From Hybos culiciformis (taxonomy: Eukaryota > Arthropoda > Insecta > Diptera > Hybotidae), in contig OZ023274.1 of assembly GCA_964007475.1 (NCBI GenBank), positions 33,552,861-33,616,860 on the forward strand: a stretch of 64,000 bases of DNA. Direction: 5' to 3'. The notes under the pieces are model-generated. The model had not been told where the DNA came from, searched no databases, and worked only from the letters and a program-made list of their open reading frames with translations. Positions 48,616 through 62,200 of the stretch are shown here, piece after piece. Position numbers and translations under genes: made by a program. Each line of letters begins with the position of its first letter. Positions within the stretch are counted from its first letter, which is position 1.

Positions 48616-49468
48616 GGTACCGAATAGCGCCTTTATATTGACAAAATTATACAAAATTTAAATTTATTTAGATTGAAATTAGTATGAAAATCTATATTTT
48701 ATTTGAAATATAAAATATTAATTAGTTAATAATAAAAAAATAATATTTTCTAAGTATTTTATTAATATTTTATAAAATCAAATAAAATTTAAGTTTTCAT
48801 CAAATCATATAAAATGCGACGGCGTCGATCATTATTTAAACTTTAAAAAAATTAACAGGTATCGTTAATTTACTTATAAATTTTAATTTTTTGTTTTTGT
48901 TGTTTACAACACAAAAAAAAACAAATATCATAGCCAAAATGGCAAAGTATCGAAATATCTAACGCCGGCAGATGACTTGACTTGCCTTGGTACCGAATAG
49001 CGCCTTTATATTGGCAAAATAATACTGACAAAATTATACAAGATTTTTATTAACATTGAAATTAGTATGAAAATCTAAATTTTATTTGAACTATAAAATA
49101 TTAATTAGTTAATAATAAAAAATTAATATTTACTAAATATTTTATTTTATAAATATTTTATAAATTGAAATAAAATTTAAGTTTATCAATTTTCATACAA
49201 AGTTCAATAAAAATACAAGAGCCAGCGGGACGTTTGATAGATGTGAAACATCGGAATTATTTTGTACAGATAATATTGATAGATAACTTTGATAGAATTT
49301 TGGATTTTAATTTTATAAATTTCATTGGATGTTTACTATTCTTTTTGTTTTATTTCTATTAATTATTAATGCAAACCAAAGAACACAATATTTATTAAAA
49401 TACCTAAAAAAATATAATAAAAATATAATAATTTTTTTTAACTTTTTTTTTGTTTATCATGTACCGAC

Positions 49469-49592
49469 AGACGCCGACGCGATCATATTTTTGGTCGCTG
49501 CGGCTTAGCAGCGATATTTTCAAAATTTTTTGGAAATGCTGCTAAAAAAAAAAATCATTGCTCGCTCAAAATCTATGATCGCGTCGGAGTGT
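49469..49592. mobile_element. 124-bp hAT-like MITE with perfect 8-bp TSD
   Basis: GTACCGAC flanks both sides (49461-49468, 49593-49600). The left end AGACGCCGACGCGATCATA matches the right end's reverse complement ACACTCCGACGCGATCATA at 17 of 19 positions. A second block, GCAGC, pairs further in. No coding capacity. An 8-bp duplication with short TIRs suggests hAT type. Confidence 0.8.
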
Positions 49593-49989
49593 GTACCGAC
49601 ACTTTGTACTGACACTAAAGTGTTCAAATTTTTAATAAATTTTTCCATAAGAGCGTAGAATAAGCAACTACGTTCCAAAAAGTTTCTTAAAGCTTTAAAA
49701 AGTAAATATTTATTTTATAATTAACATTATTTTATTGTATTTTCTATAATAATAATAGTAATAAAGATAAAGAAACTAATTAACTAAACAAAAAAAAAAT
49801 TATTTAAAGCGTGTCATAACTTTTTTAAGTTAATTATAATTTTAATTTTATATAATAAACATATGGGACTACAAAATTTCAGTCTTTCACTAATTATTTA
49901 AGTGAAACAAAAATTATGTTTTTTTTTTCAACTTTAAAAAATTTAAATAAATTTAAAATGTAAATTAATTTGCTTACAAACTAAGAAGA

Positions 49990-50125
49990 AAGTGAACGAA
50001 TCAATCGGTTAAAAATAACAACAAAAGCCTCAGATCAAGTGGACAATAATAGACAGTTTCAAGCACTATGAGAATCGAACCCACGACCGAACAACCATAC
50101 ACTATGTCAATCATATTGTGTAAAA
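49990..50125 (-). mobile_element. tRNA-derived SINE-like copy
   Basis: On the minus strand, GTCGTGGGTTCGATTCTC (B-box GGTTCGATTCT, plus 50071-50081) is followed by GTCCACTTGATC and further on GTTCACTTTC. The GTCGTGGGTTC core matches the copy at 40400-40550. It ends about 50 bp from the Phactr exon at 50177. Its outer ends are not defined. Confidence 0.55.
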
Positions 50126-50176
50126 TAATAAATATCAATAAATTTTATTTTTAAACATTCAATGCTTGTTACTCAC

Positions 50177-50344
50177 ATTTAGATGCTGCTTCAAATTTTT
50201 CACTTTTCTTTTTTCGTCTCCATTTCCATGGTTTAAAAAATCTCCCTAATGCGCTTAATTTACTTTTACGCTCTAATGGTGGTGTTCTGGTACCAGCTGA
50301 TCCTAAACTATTGGTTCTAAGTGCAGCACCATTTTGTTTTTTAG
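50177..50344 (-). CDS. Phactr gene, basic-region exon
   Basis: A 168-bp minus-strand exon with an AATTTTCAG acceptor and a T|GTGAGT donor. After two bases completing the previous codon it encodes 55 residues: [14 protein letters not shown]..., then [35 protein letters not shown], then one base. The [21 protein letters not shown] block immediately before an RPEL repeat is diagnostic of Phactr proteins, and the Lys/Arg cluster is the nuclear-localisation and actin-competition segment in that family. The other two frames contain stops, so phase is fixed. It joins the RPEL exon at 43473-43571 to give ...EAASKSLERKIS. This is the strongest gene identification in the window. Confidence 0.95.
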
Positions 50345-53266
50345 CTGAAAATTGGTAAAAAAAATAAATTAAAATTAGAAAAATTTTTTAATTATACTTA
50401 TAATTAGAAATTTAACAATAAATTCTTGAATTAACTTAAATTCAAGGAAATTTACGAAATTCATACGAAATTCAAAGAAAACTTTAATATAAAATTTAAA
50501 AAAATAAAATGTTGAGAAAATTTCCTTAAGTTTTAAATTTTTATGCAAAAACATTTTCCATATGTATGTGTACCATAAAAGATAAAACTTAAAAGGAAAG
50601 AATATTTTGTTATGACAACATCGACAACATAAAGGATTTTACTTAACTCAAATAATAATAAAATAATGAAAATTCTGTGAAAGATGAAAAAAAGTTTTCT
50701 TTTTTCTTAAGAGATTTTTTTTTTATTTATATTAAAGCTAGAGGAATATGTGCAAAAAAAAAAAAAGAACTTATATGTAAAAATAGTGTTATTTAATAAA
50801 AAAAAAATTCTACATAAATCTCAATAGAATCATATATCCATTTAAAAATTTTTTTAAACATTTTTATCTCTCACAAATAAAAATATGCATTTTGAGTATA
50901 TTTACTTCTATATAGAGTTTTTTTTTTCATAAATTTATGTGACATAAATAACAAAAATAACATTTCTAAAGATTATCCAGTTTTTAGTTTTTAGTTTTTT
51001 TTTTACATTTATTTTGAAATGTAGATTGAATAAATAAAGCTTTTTAGAACATAATGTTAAGTTCATTTTAAATTTATTTTTTTATTTTGTAAAGAAATAA
51101 AAATTATAATTTTACTTGTTAAATTTAAAAAAAAATACATAATTTAAAAATCTAAATTATATGTAGAACTGCGACAGAAAATATTTACATTCTTCTTGAA
51201 TTAATATTTATAATGATAAGTAGATAGATACGCAAGATAGAGAGCTTATAAAGGAAAATTATTAATACTTATCCTAAAAAAAAGACTGCATTTTTTCACA
51301 TAAAAATATACATTTTTAGTCTTTGACTTTTTTGGGAAATACATTTTTGGTTTAAAAAAAAAAATCTTTGTCTTCTTTTGAATAAAAAAAAAAGTTACCT
51401 ACATGAATATAGATTTCCTAATAATCTTATGTCACAATTTACTAAATCTAAATTATTATCCAAAAAAAAAAATATTCAAATTTATTTTATAAGGTTCGGC
51501 ATTAGATAAAATTTGGAATTTTTAAAACCAAGTTTCTCCATATAATTTTTTTATGTTAATATTAATATAATATACATGTATAGAGTAATATAATGTACAT
51601 TTATTTATATTTAAACATATAACTTTTTGTAAAATATTTCTTTCTGATTGCAAGTATATAATTTGTATGCAGTATACATTTAAGGTAAATCGAGATTGCA
51701 AGTTATATATATATGATTTCAATTGCATAAATTTTAATTTCTAAGATTTATACAGTTCAGTTTTGTTAAAAATTAATAAAAAATAAACAAACTTAACTAA
51801 TTTAGCAGAAAAATTACAAAACGAAATCAAACCAGCAGAAATTAAAAGACGCGGTTTCACGGTGTACGAAACTAGAAACTATAAAAATGATTCCAAAATA
51901 AACCTGACAGTCCAAATTTGGGCAATTGACAGCTATCCTTAAGTATTCCGAATTTATTCACATTTTTCGACACTAATAGGTGCTCAAAATAGGAGCGAAA
52001 TATTAGGATAATATTAGGAGTCTCATTAAATCAAAAATAAGAAATTTAATGCCTTTAATGCCTTTTTTAATTAATATTTGCCCACTTGCAACTTGTTGGA
52101 AAGCATATTAATTAAGTAATCCCGTATTTAAAGCAACAGATTAAAAAATTTACTTGTATTTGTTTATAATTTTTCCATTATAAAGAATTGATTGTAACGC
52201 TTAAAAAATAATAGCATTTATCATCAACAGCTGATTTCTATTAGGCATATCAATTATATAAGTATATTATTACGTATATACATTTCAATCATAATAACAA
52301 AAATGTCTTAAACTATATACCTAAATTCCTAAATATACATACTTGTTTCAATACTTGTATTTTTTTTTTTTTTTTTTTTTTTTTACGCGTAAATATATTT
52401 TACACACATTTAATACCATTTATTTTTTAGTAGATATTTTATTAATGAATTGGTTAAGCAAAAAATAAAATTGACGACACCAAATTTGGCGAAATAAAAA
52501 AAAAACCAAAAATGTTAATATTTTATTTACTATACTTGTATTCCACTTACGATATTAAGTGGGATACAATGACAAAATAAAAAATTAATTCTTTATTTTT
52601 TTTTTTTGCTATTCATTCAATAAATATGTTGTTCATTTTCATGCATTATAAAAGATACGTTAACATGATAAGCAATATCTTTTTATTTTGGCTAAAATAT
52701 TATTTTTCTTAAACAAATTTTATTTTTTATGTAACAAAAATAAAGATATTCACGTAGGAACAAGGTATACATTTTTATAATCGTTATAATGAAATTATTT
52801 ACAGTAGGGGATGTAAGGAGTGCACAGTGTATATAATTTGAAGAAAATATTCCGTAGAATGTCTACAATTTTATAATTTTTGTGATGTTTGGTAAATACT
52901 TAATTTTAGTTCTTTGCCACTGCCATTAATTAATCTTAATAACATAAAATTAAATTTTTCACCAATCAACGTTTGAAATGGAAATTAAGTGAAATGTTTA
53001 AGTTGAAATTTTGTCTCAGCTTAAATACTTGAAAAAAAATTCAACTTATTTCAGAATAAAATCAATTCTGAAACTATACAAATTGCCATCACTGTTATGT
53101 ATACATACATATTAAAATGAATATTCGTGTAAGTGAATTTTACTTTTACTTATTTATTATTACAATTGAGCAAAAAAAAGAAAAAAAAAAAAAAAATGAA
53201 TAAATAAACAAATAAAATGAATTAATATGCGGAAAAATGTACAAAGGTGAAGAATAAATAATTCAC
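50345..53266 (-). other. Phactr intron 1
   Basis: A 2.9-kb AT-rich intron between the short first coding exon and the basic-region exon. A 33-bp T run lies near 52352-52384. No other gene content was recognised; the minus-strand frame at 51522-51728 is a chance frame. Confidence 0.6.
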
Positions 53267-53279
53267 CTGTTGAATCCAT
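53267..53279 (-). CDS. Phactr gene, short first coding exon (MDST)
   Basis: On the minus strand ATG at 53279 starts Met-Asp-Ser-Thr plus one base, ending at a CAG|GTGAAT donor. The single base plus CT from the next exon gives Ala, so the product begins MDSTAKKQNG. An in-frame TAA 18 bases upstream makes this the first usable ATG. The 5' UTR continues to higher coordinates and its start is not visible. A four-codon coding exon is weak evidence alone; phase, strand, distance and donor quality support it. An alternative isoform with another first exon beyond it is possible. Confidence 0.6.
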
Positions 53280-56200
53280 GCGTGTACTTTGAAATTAAAA
53301 TTAATGTCTTAACTGATTTATTTATTCCTTTTGCTGTTTTTCTACAACAAGATAATTTCTATAAGAATTTCGAATAAATTTCACAAAAAAAAAAAAAAAA
53401 ACAACTAACTACATGTTGAATTCTCACGCTATTTCGTGAAATTTAGTATAATTAAATTATTATTAGAAATCATTCATTATTTAGTTTGTGTTTTTTTTTT
53501 TGATAAATTCTTCAAATTCTTCAAATCGATAACATTTTAATACAAAAACCAGATTGTTTAAGAAGCAGGTCAACATTTTGAATCCATTGTTACAGCATAA
53601 ATACATACATGCCCTAAAATGAAAGGAGGATAAAAACCAAACACAAAAGACTGACAACTAAAATGAGATTCCGTTCGACACAGATAGCTGTTTGATAGTT
53701 TGTAAATCAAATATCTAATCAATATAGTAAAAATTAAGAATACATTAAGAATTACCAAATGAAGTGGATCCAGCATTTGCATGTTTTTGTCAAGAATTAA
53801 AATTAACGATTGTGTGTTTTGAAAAAATAAATAAATACATAGGTATTATATAAAAATGAAGATTTAGAATTTTAATGCTTAATAATATCAATTTTTCATG
53901 CATATTTGATTAAAATCATAACTGGATTAACAACATTTGATTACACATTAGATAGTGTGTTTTTTTATATAGACCAACATAAAAAGAAAATATGTTATAC
54001 ACAATATGTCTAGTAAATTCTTATAACAATTTTATTATTTATTATTACATTTGAATCATAAAATTAAATAGAGTAAAAAAAAAGTTCTAATTTAATTTAT
54101 TTTCAGAATTGTTATCTAATTATTATTTATTTCTTCGTTTTAATCCAGTTTAAATAGTGCAAAACAAAAATATTTTTGTGATCATGATAATAATCATGCA
54201 AAAATATTTCTTCTAAGAAATAATTTCACACCAATTTTTGTTCATAAATAAATTTCTGGATTAACTTTGCAAATACGGATAGAGAAAAGAAGTGCGCATT
54301 TCAATGAAGCCAGAATTTGATAAAAGAATTTGGAAGCCAAATTAAATGTTTAATGACAATAAAATGTTAATCATTTTTATTAAAATTTTTTGTCGGTATT
54401 ATTGTATCATACAAATTGGTGCATCATCTTCAAACGACAAGGACACTAAACTGGTTTTACAATTCAATTATTTTACAATTGAATGAAGATCATGAAGCCC
54501 ACTTTCAACAACTAATATGAGTATTGTTAACATCAAAAGTTTTCGTGTATTTTTAATGAAAGTTTAAATCTTCATGTAAAGATTCCTATTTTATTATGGG
54601 ATTATTTTGCAAAAACTACTATGATTTTAATCAAGCTACAAATACATTACGGGGATGATTAAGAATAAAAAATTTATTGTTGTAGCTCTGAAAAAAAAAA
54701 ACATGTAAATTTAAAAACGATAATGCGTACATGCTTTAAGTTTAAATTTTTCAAATTAAAAAAAAGACCGCAGTAAAATTCTGATAAGATATGAAAGCTT
54801 ATTCAAACGAAATGTTAAAAAAAAAAAAGTTTCAAAACAAATAGTGAATAAAACTTGATTTATATTTATCATATTTTTTTTTATTTGTTTACAAATTCTT
54901 TTATTTACACTAATGTTTAATATAAATTTTTTATGGTGAGCAAAATCTGACAAAAAATAAATTGAATACACATAAAATATGCATGAGGAAGAGAAAAAAA
55001 AAACAGGTATTAAATAAAAAAAATTAATTAATAAAATATGCTCATTTTATTACGTTCGTATTGAAGCTCACTAAATAATGGCACATGTTATTAAAAAAAA
55101 ACACAACACATGACTAATATAACAAGCGGTAAGAAGTAAGCTATATAGACATTATTTTTTATGTTTATTCACAATTTTTGTTTTACTATTTTAATATATT
55201 GTAAAAGTGTGGGTCTGTGAGAAAAATTCAGAAAATTTTTATTGTTATTATTATTGACATTATTAACTTTAAAATGAAAACTACACGCGTATGATATTTT
55301 TATATTTAAAAATAAAAATTTATATCGTAAAAAAAAGTACTAAATTATTGAAATATCTACATTTACAGAAAAAAAAAACAGGTTTTCCAACATTATAAAT
55401 AATTTTAAAGTCAGAGATAGAAAAAAAAATAAACAAGATTAGGCGCCAAATTTAAATAAAATTTAAGATTTTCCTTTATATGAAGTATTAAAATATATAA
55501 TATAAACATATATTCCAGAAATTAATAAAATGATTTTCTCCTTAGATATATTTAATGCAAATAAGTAAGCCAATGACTTTTTCATTGGAAACCCCAAAAT
55601 AGGGCTTACTATTCAAAACTTTTAAAACAATTGACATCGCTCAAATCATCAGATTTTTTTTTTATTCATTCAACCATTATTAGAAACTGAATTAATTTGT
55701 TCAAGAATTTGAAATAAAAAATTTAAATGTTTTTTAAATAAGTATATTATGAAAACTTAACTAAACATCAATTTAAACCATTACACTTATTCTAGTCTAA
55801 AAATTTCTAATTCTTTCCTTCAACAAATTGAAAATTTTTTCATCTCTAATGAATGACCATAATTATACAAAAAAAAAAAAAAAAACAATTTTCTTTAACA
55901 TTAATATTACTTTTGTAATCATTATCATTACTTAAATTTCATCGTTATCACCCACTTTTAAGAGCTGTTGTTACACATTTTATATTTACATTAACTTTTT
56001 TTTTTCTTTCTACAGACATTTTATCTCTCATAATCAGTTCATTCACCATTTAAGAGACGTGCCTTACTTTTTTGTTCGTTTGCTGTAAATATGAAAATAT
56101 ATTCATATAATCATGTACTTACACACATAAATATTATTATATATTATTATATTATATTCATATAAATATATTCATTTTTAAATAAAACAAACTAAAAGTT

Positions 56201-59200
56201 CAGTTTATTTTTCAAATGAAATTAACTTGTCTAGAAATTTAACATTTAACTTTGTTTTTTTGTTTAACGGCTTCAATTAAAAATGAAAAAACGGAAGAAC
56301 AATATTCGTTTCTTGGAATTTTATTTCAAATTTTTTATTCTTCTCAAAGTATTAAAGCTGTCACGCAGATGTTATAAGCAAAAACCCTAATATTGTCACA
56401 AAAAATATGATTGATCCAACTGAACATAGGATTTTCTAGTTAGAACCAACAATTTTATATCAAACCCAAAATCTAAGATACTTTTATATGTAAACAAAGT
56501 TTAATATTATTCTTTTTCCAATGAACAAATTTAATGTATAACGACATAAGTAAAACAAAATAAGCGTTGTAAAAGTGACATGGACATCATTTGCATCACT
56601 ATTTATTTTTAGACTATTTAGTTATTTTTCTATATTTATAAGGTAATAACTACTTTTAGTTTTGACCCACTCTACTGTCAATTTTTGCATTTTGTTGATG
56701 AAATAAAAAATACTGCAAGATAAATGCAACAATCATTTGTAGCCAAAGAAGAAAAAAAAATGAAACTGCTTTACAATTAATGCGGAAAATTATATAAATT
56801 TTTATTTTCATATAGTGATGAAATGAAAAAATGCGGAAAATTTTTGAAAAATTGTTTTTTTTTTTTAATTTGTATATATATGAAAAAAATATTTTAAGAA
56901 AAAATAAATCATAGGGTGTATTAAGTTTCTTCTTTTTTATTTTGTCGACGAAACATTAGTTAAACATTAGTAAATGTTATTACTATTAGTTTTACCAATT
57001 GCACAGAGAACCAAGAACACCCAAGAAAACAAAAGAAAAATACTTGTGTTTTTATATAGGTTTTTATAACTATTAAAGTAAAACATGGTTGTTGATTCTT
57101 CAACGATCCAAGTTCTTAAATACATGAAATTGTATTGGTTCATAAGTTAAGAAGAATATTTTATTTAATTAAAAATGTAAATTTTTAACTTTAAAGACTT
57201 TGATAGGGTAAGATTAATTTTCACATGTGTCTAAATAATTTTAAAACACTATATTTGTTTGTCTAGGTTAAATAATTACATGTAAAGATTAATGCTGCTA
57301 AATGAAATACAAAAGTAAATATATTTAAAATTAGTATTTTTAACAATATGACATTGTTCAAGTGAATACGAAACGTATTTGGATTGCAAACATTGAGTTT
57401 AAGTTCATAGTCATTTTACTTAAATTAATTTTTTTTATAAATTTAATAGACAGAAATGTACATATATATTTTTAATTTCAAAACATAGTAATTTTTTTTT
57501 GTGGCGATAATGGTACCTAATTACTTTTTTAGAAATTATTGATACGGAATAAAATTTAATATCGAAAATAGATCGCGGTTTTTCATTATATAGATTCTAA
57601 ATAACATTATTATACGTTGTTTACCTTAAAGCTAAACCTTTATTCTTGCATAAATTATTGCCTATTGCGTTTCAAAAATTAGTAGTCCAATTTTCGAAAT
57701 TTAAGATACCAAAACATACGTAGTTAATGATATTATTACATTGCAAACTAATGTTAGAATATAAAATTTTATTTTGTATAAAATTATTTTTGAGTGTTAA
57801 CTATAAAATTATCATCTCCCGAACTTTGAGAAAATTTTGACTCAAGTAAATGGAATACTTTATTCTAATATATTAAATAAGTTTCTATGATGATTGGGAG
57901 GCATTTTTTTTAACTTTTTTTCAGTCTCGCTACGATTTTCATTGTGAAAGAACTGTCAGGCAAATCATACATAATTCAGGACTTAAATATAAAAAAAAAA
58001 ACAAATTACGAATATTTTTACTCGACTACATTAACTTTTTTTTTTTTTGATGAGATAACTTCACTCAAGTTAATTCCGTAAATATGAGCATTAAACTTAA
58101 ACTTGTGTGTATTCCATTCAATATTTCACTACCCTCTGCGGCAACATAATAAATTTAAATACATAAGAATCTGGGTATACAACAGAAGTGATTCAATCAT
58201 ACCAGATTTTTAAATTTCAAAAAAAAATTATATTTTTTTTTACTCTTTAAATATACTTGAACTGAATCTGGATGATTGCAGAAAGTGTACAAAGATAATA
58301 ATGTTTTTCATTTATATTTTTATTTTTTTTTCATTATAGATATTATACACATTGTGCATATACTTTGTTCATGGTTAATAGAATTTTTTTTTTTTTAACA
58401 CAATTTTCTTAATAATCATTCAACGTAAAAAATAAATATTAATTTTCTGATAAGAGCAAAATAAAAATAAAATTATTATAATATTTTCTTTTTCATGTTG
58501 ATCTCGAGCGCAATGCACTCAATTTTTTAAATGTAAAATAGAAATTAATTTTGCAATTTAGATAAAAAAAAATAAAAAAAATGGGTGGGTTGGTGTTTAA
58601 GAATTCATTTTTTTTTTTTTTTAAATTATAAAAGGTTTTATTTTTTTTTTTCTGCTTTTTAGTCTATTATAAATTGTATCTTTATGATGTTTTTCTTATG
58701 TTGAAATATTAAAGGCTATACCAATTAAATGCAAAAAAAAAAATTTGCTTGTATGAAACCAATTCACATAAATTTCATTAATTTGATTATAATGTTTTTC
58801 CTGTGGAAATAAGACTAAATTAACGTCATAAATTATGACTCATTATACAAAAAGTTCTTTGGAAAAAAAAATTATGTATTTGTACATGCAATTGCTTTAT
58901 TAAAATTGGAAAATTGTTAAAAATCAAGAAATTTCAAAGTTAAATAAAAGCTAATCAAATATGTTTTTGATTTATTTATATTTTAAAATATTGATTTTGT
59001 CAACAATTTAATGTTTTTATAATAAAAACGAAACTAAATATAAAAAATAAAAATGAGTGAAATTCATAAAAAAGGAATACTTTTTCCATACCTATACTTT
59101 TTATGTTAATGTTTAATCTGTTACTATACTGCATTTTTTACTTCAATAATCAATATGTATTTTTTTTTTTTTTTTCATAAAATAGGTCTACCAAATAAAT

Positions 59201-62200
59201 AAAATTAAAGAAATCTAGGTAATATTAAAAACGAAAATATATTTTATGAAAATAAAATAAGTATGTTTGTACAGTATATGAAATATATGACATATTTTCA
59301 TTCATTTCCTTTTAAGTTGAATTATGTTGTAATTATATTTACAACAAAATTAAAATAGCTCAATCATAACTATCTTGATTTTAATTTTTGTTTTCAATAT
59401 ATATTTATATTCATAAAAGTATAATGAAACTATAAAAAATCGTTGATTGATGTTTGAAATTATTTCATTAAACATAAATTAATGGATATAGATGGAACTT
59501 TTTGAAAATACTAGCCACACCACAACTTAATAAGTAATCATTTAAATTGTCTTTTTAAAACTCGATAGAAATTCTGTATTTTTAAGAGTCAGAAAATTTA
59601 CCAGGGTGTAAAATACTTACGTAGCTTCCAATTTATACTTGGAATATGAAGTGTATTCAGAGGTAAATTTGGATATTAAAAAAAAAATACATTCAAGTTC
59701 ATAAATAACATTCAAAAGAATATCTTTTTGTACTTTGAAGAACTAAATATCTTGAAATTTATGAAAAAAAAAATTATTATAACATTACGCTTCCACAATA
59801 AAAATTCAAAATTTTCACTGAAATTGGACTAAGGCGTTTCTTCTGCTCTTATAGAAGCTTCCCGTACCATATAATACACAACATAAAAGACATTAGTGGA
59901 TAACTTGTAATTCATAATAAAAAATAAAAAAAACAGCTCATAAATATAAAATAATAATCGTATAAAAGTGGAAAATATTTTTAATAGAAATGTATAATAT
60001 TCAAGGTATACAGATATACTTATAACTATAATAAACCTAATGTTAATTTCAGTTGAGATTAATTTTAACTGTGATATTCTTTTATTTTTTATTTTTAATG
60101 ATTAATCTTTAATTGAGTTAATCTTTATTACTACAGCAGTAAGCAGCGAAATAAAAAATGCATGGTTAGTATTATTTTTATGTTAATATTTCTTTCACGT
60201 CTTAAAATATTTTTATTTTTTGCCTTTGTACAAAAATTATGAACACAATAAAAAAAAAATTCTTAAAACTTTGACTTTATAAAGTCAACGATCTAGTAAA
60301 ACAAAACAAAAAAAAATACAATTTTTTTTTAACATAAAAATAGAGAACAACATAATCTGTTTGTCATGATGATTTAGTATTAATTTTACAATCAATTTCC
60401 ATCAAAGATAAAATATTATTTTCTATATATGAATATTGTTGTAACATAATTTATATAAAAAGAAAATGAGAAAAAAAAACATAAATATATAATTTTTCTT
60501 AGGGAACAAAAGCATAATAATAAATTTATTTTAGTTTTTTTTTTTTTTTATCTTTTATCACATATTTTTAGAGAGTGAAAAAGCGAAAACAAATGAATAT
60601 CCCACCTATAAAATTATCTTCGAATTAATTTGAAATAAATACCATAATTTTATGTTAATTTTATTTTTAATTTTATTTATTCCTCCTTTAAAATATTTAT
60701 TATTTGTGTCGCCCGGTTTTATGTAGCCTAATTTCAATAACGTACAGTCATATAAGGGGCTTTTTATAGACCACACTCATAAATATTTCGAATATAAAGG
60801 TAGATTTATGAAATTTTTATGGGTTTGATAGGGATTAATTTTAGTGTTTAAACAGATTGTTTCCATTTTTTTTTACTAAATATTTTATGAGTCATTATAT
60901 GATAACTATGTTTTGGTAATTATTTAACTCGTCAATGAACTATATAATACCTGGAACCAATTCGTAAAATTTGCGCATGGTTGTCAAAAAAAAAATATTA
61001 ATAAATTTATGTTTATATTAATTAAACTTAATATTCATTAATTTATGCTTATAACGTAATGTCATTAAAAGTATTTTATTTTCTTTTTAAGTATATAACT
61101 AACATAAACATGGAATTTATAAAAACCATAAGCAAAAACATAAACATGATTTGTCTTTTTTACACAATTCTGGAATCTTAAATTTATCAATTCTTTTTTT
61201 TTTTTTTGTTTCTTTTAGAAATTTTATACCTAATAATTCTGTGTATAAAATTATAGAATAAATACACATAAATATTTGATTCAAGACTATTATAATAGTT
61301 AGAGAAATATTTAAACAATTTATAATAATATAGGAAACATTTTTAAGAGATATAATGTTCATTTTGCTTCATTGATTTTGCTACATTGATTATGTATAAT
61401 GTTGGAAAATAAATTTGTTTAAACTATTTTATGAAGAGCAAACAATTTATCTAGATTTTATAATTATAAAAATTTTAAAATTATTCTAGGGTTTTTGGAA
61501 TATATTTGATGATACTTTTAACAAGAAATTTTCTTTTAATTTAATTTATACATAGAAAATACATAAATTTTTATTTTATTTATCCATAATATCAACAGAA
61601 AGTTTTTAACATAAATTTTGAATTTCGTTTATATAAATTTAATAAGTATATGGTTATGGAATTAAAATTTTATGAAACTTCACTTCTTTTGGATTTGATT
61701 TTACTCTTCACTTTATTATTCCCGTAAATCAGAGCTGACTTCGTGGGAATGGAATTAGAACGACAGATAGATAGTTGAAAATCCTACGTGTTGAACATAT
61801 TAAATTTATGGAAAATAATAATTGTATTTTGATACGAAAATTTTATTAAATGTCAAAATTTAATTATGTTTTTCTTTTCATCCAAAAAAAAAACAATTTG
61901 CAAAATTTTTGAGAAAAAAAAAATATATATATAATTTTGTATAAATTTTTGTGCTCAAATACATGACATAAAATTTGATTTGACATTGTGTAAACATCTT
62001 GAGAAAAAAAACAAAAAAATTTTCTTTTCAAAAGATACTTTAATTAGGTCTGAAAAACAAATTTTTTTTCTATTTTTTTATTTAAACAAGTTATATAAAA
62101 TTACATGTGTAGGTACTAAATAATGTGTGTCCTATATATTTTATGCTTGCATTGCATATACAACACCTTTCATTAGAATAATTTATTCGTAGGTATGTGA

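Larger units (their letters stand above)
46337..49280. repeat. Interrupted tandem array of about 0.4-kb units
   Basis: Landmarks recur in the same order. GCCGGCAGA(C/T)GACTTGACTTG starts at 48134, 48571 and 48964 (spacing 437 and 393 bp). AATTAAC(A/G)GGT(A/G)TCGT occurs before each unit and at 46494-46507. AAGTTTATCAATTTTCATAC occurs at about 46335, 48351 and 49181. ATGCGACGGCGTCGA occurs near 46454 and 48813. Units 1 and 3 share the tail GCGGGACGTTTGATAGATG; unit 2 has a different tail and an expanded GACTT run. The first unit is broken by the element at 46509-47866 and a further insert at 47881-48034. No coding sequence is in the unit. Confidence 0.8.
45728..49679. mobile_element. Nested repeat complex bounded by a 19-bp inverted repeat
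   Basis: TTTGGAACGTAGTTCCTTA (45728-45746) matches the reverse complement of 49661-49679 at 18 of 19 positions. Between them lie, in order, unique AT-rich DNA, a tandem array of about 0.4-kb units (46337-49280), a 1.36-kb TIR element inside the array, a 177-bp MITE inside that, and a 124-bp MITE near the right end. The whole is about 4 kb and lies in the second large Phactr intron. Whether the outer inverted repeat marks one large transposon or two separate copies of a small one is unclear. Confidence 0.45.

Noticed and set aside
53570..53782. Minus-strand ATG frame (MQMLDPLHL...) ending near a GTAATT, considered as an alternative Phactr first exon
   Set aside because: It would leave in phase 0 and cannot join the two-base entry of the exon at 50344; the rest of the frame is hydrophobic AT noise.
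56060..56094. Possible 15-bp minus-strand microexon (CAAACGAACAAAAAA) between TTTACAG and GTAAGG
   Set aside because: The phase would fit, but the length is too short and the sequence too simple to support without transcript data.
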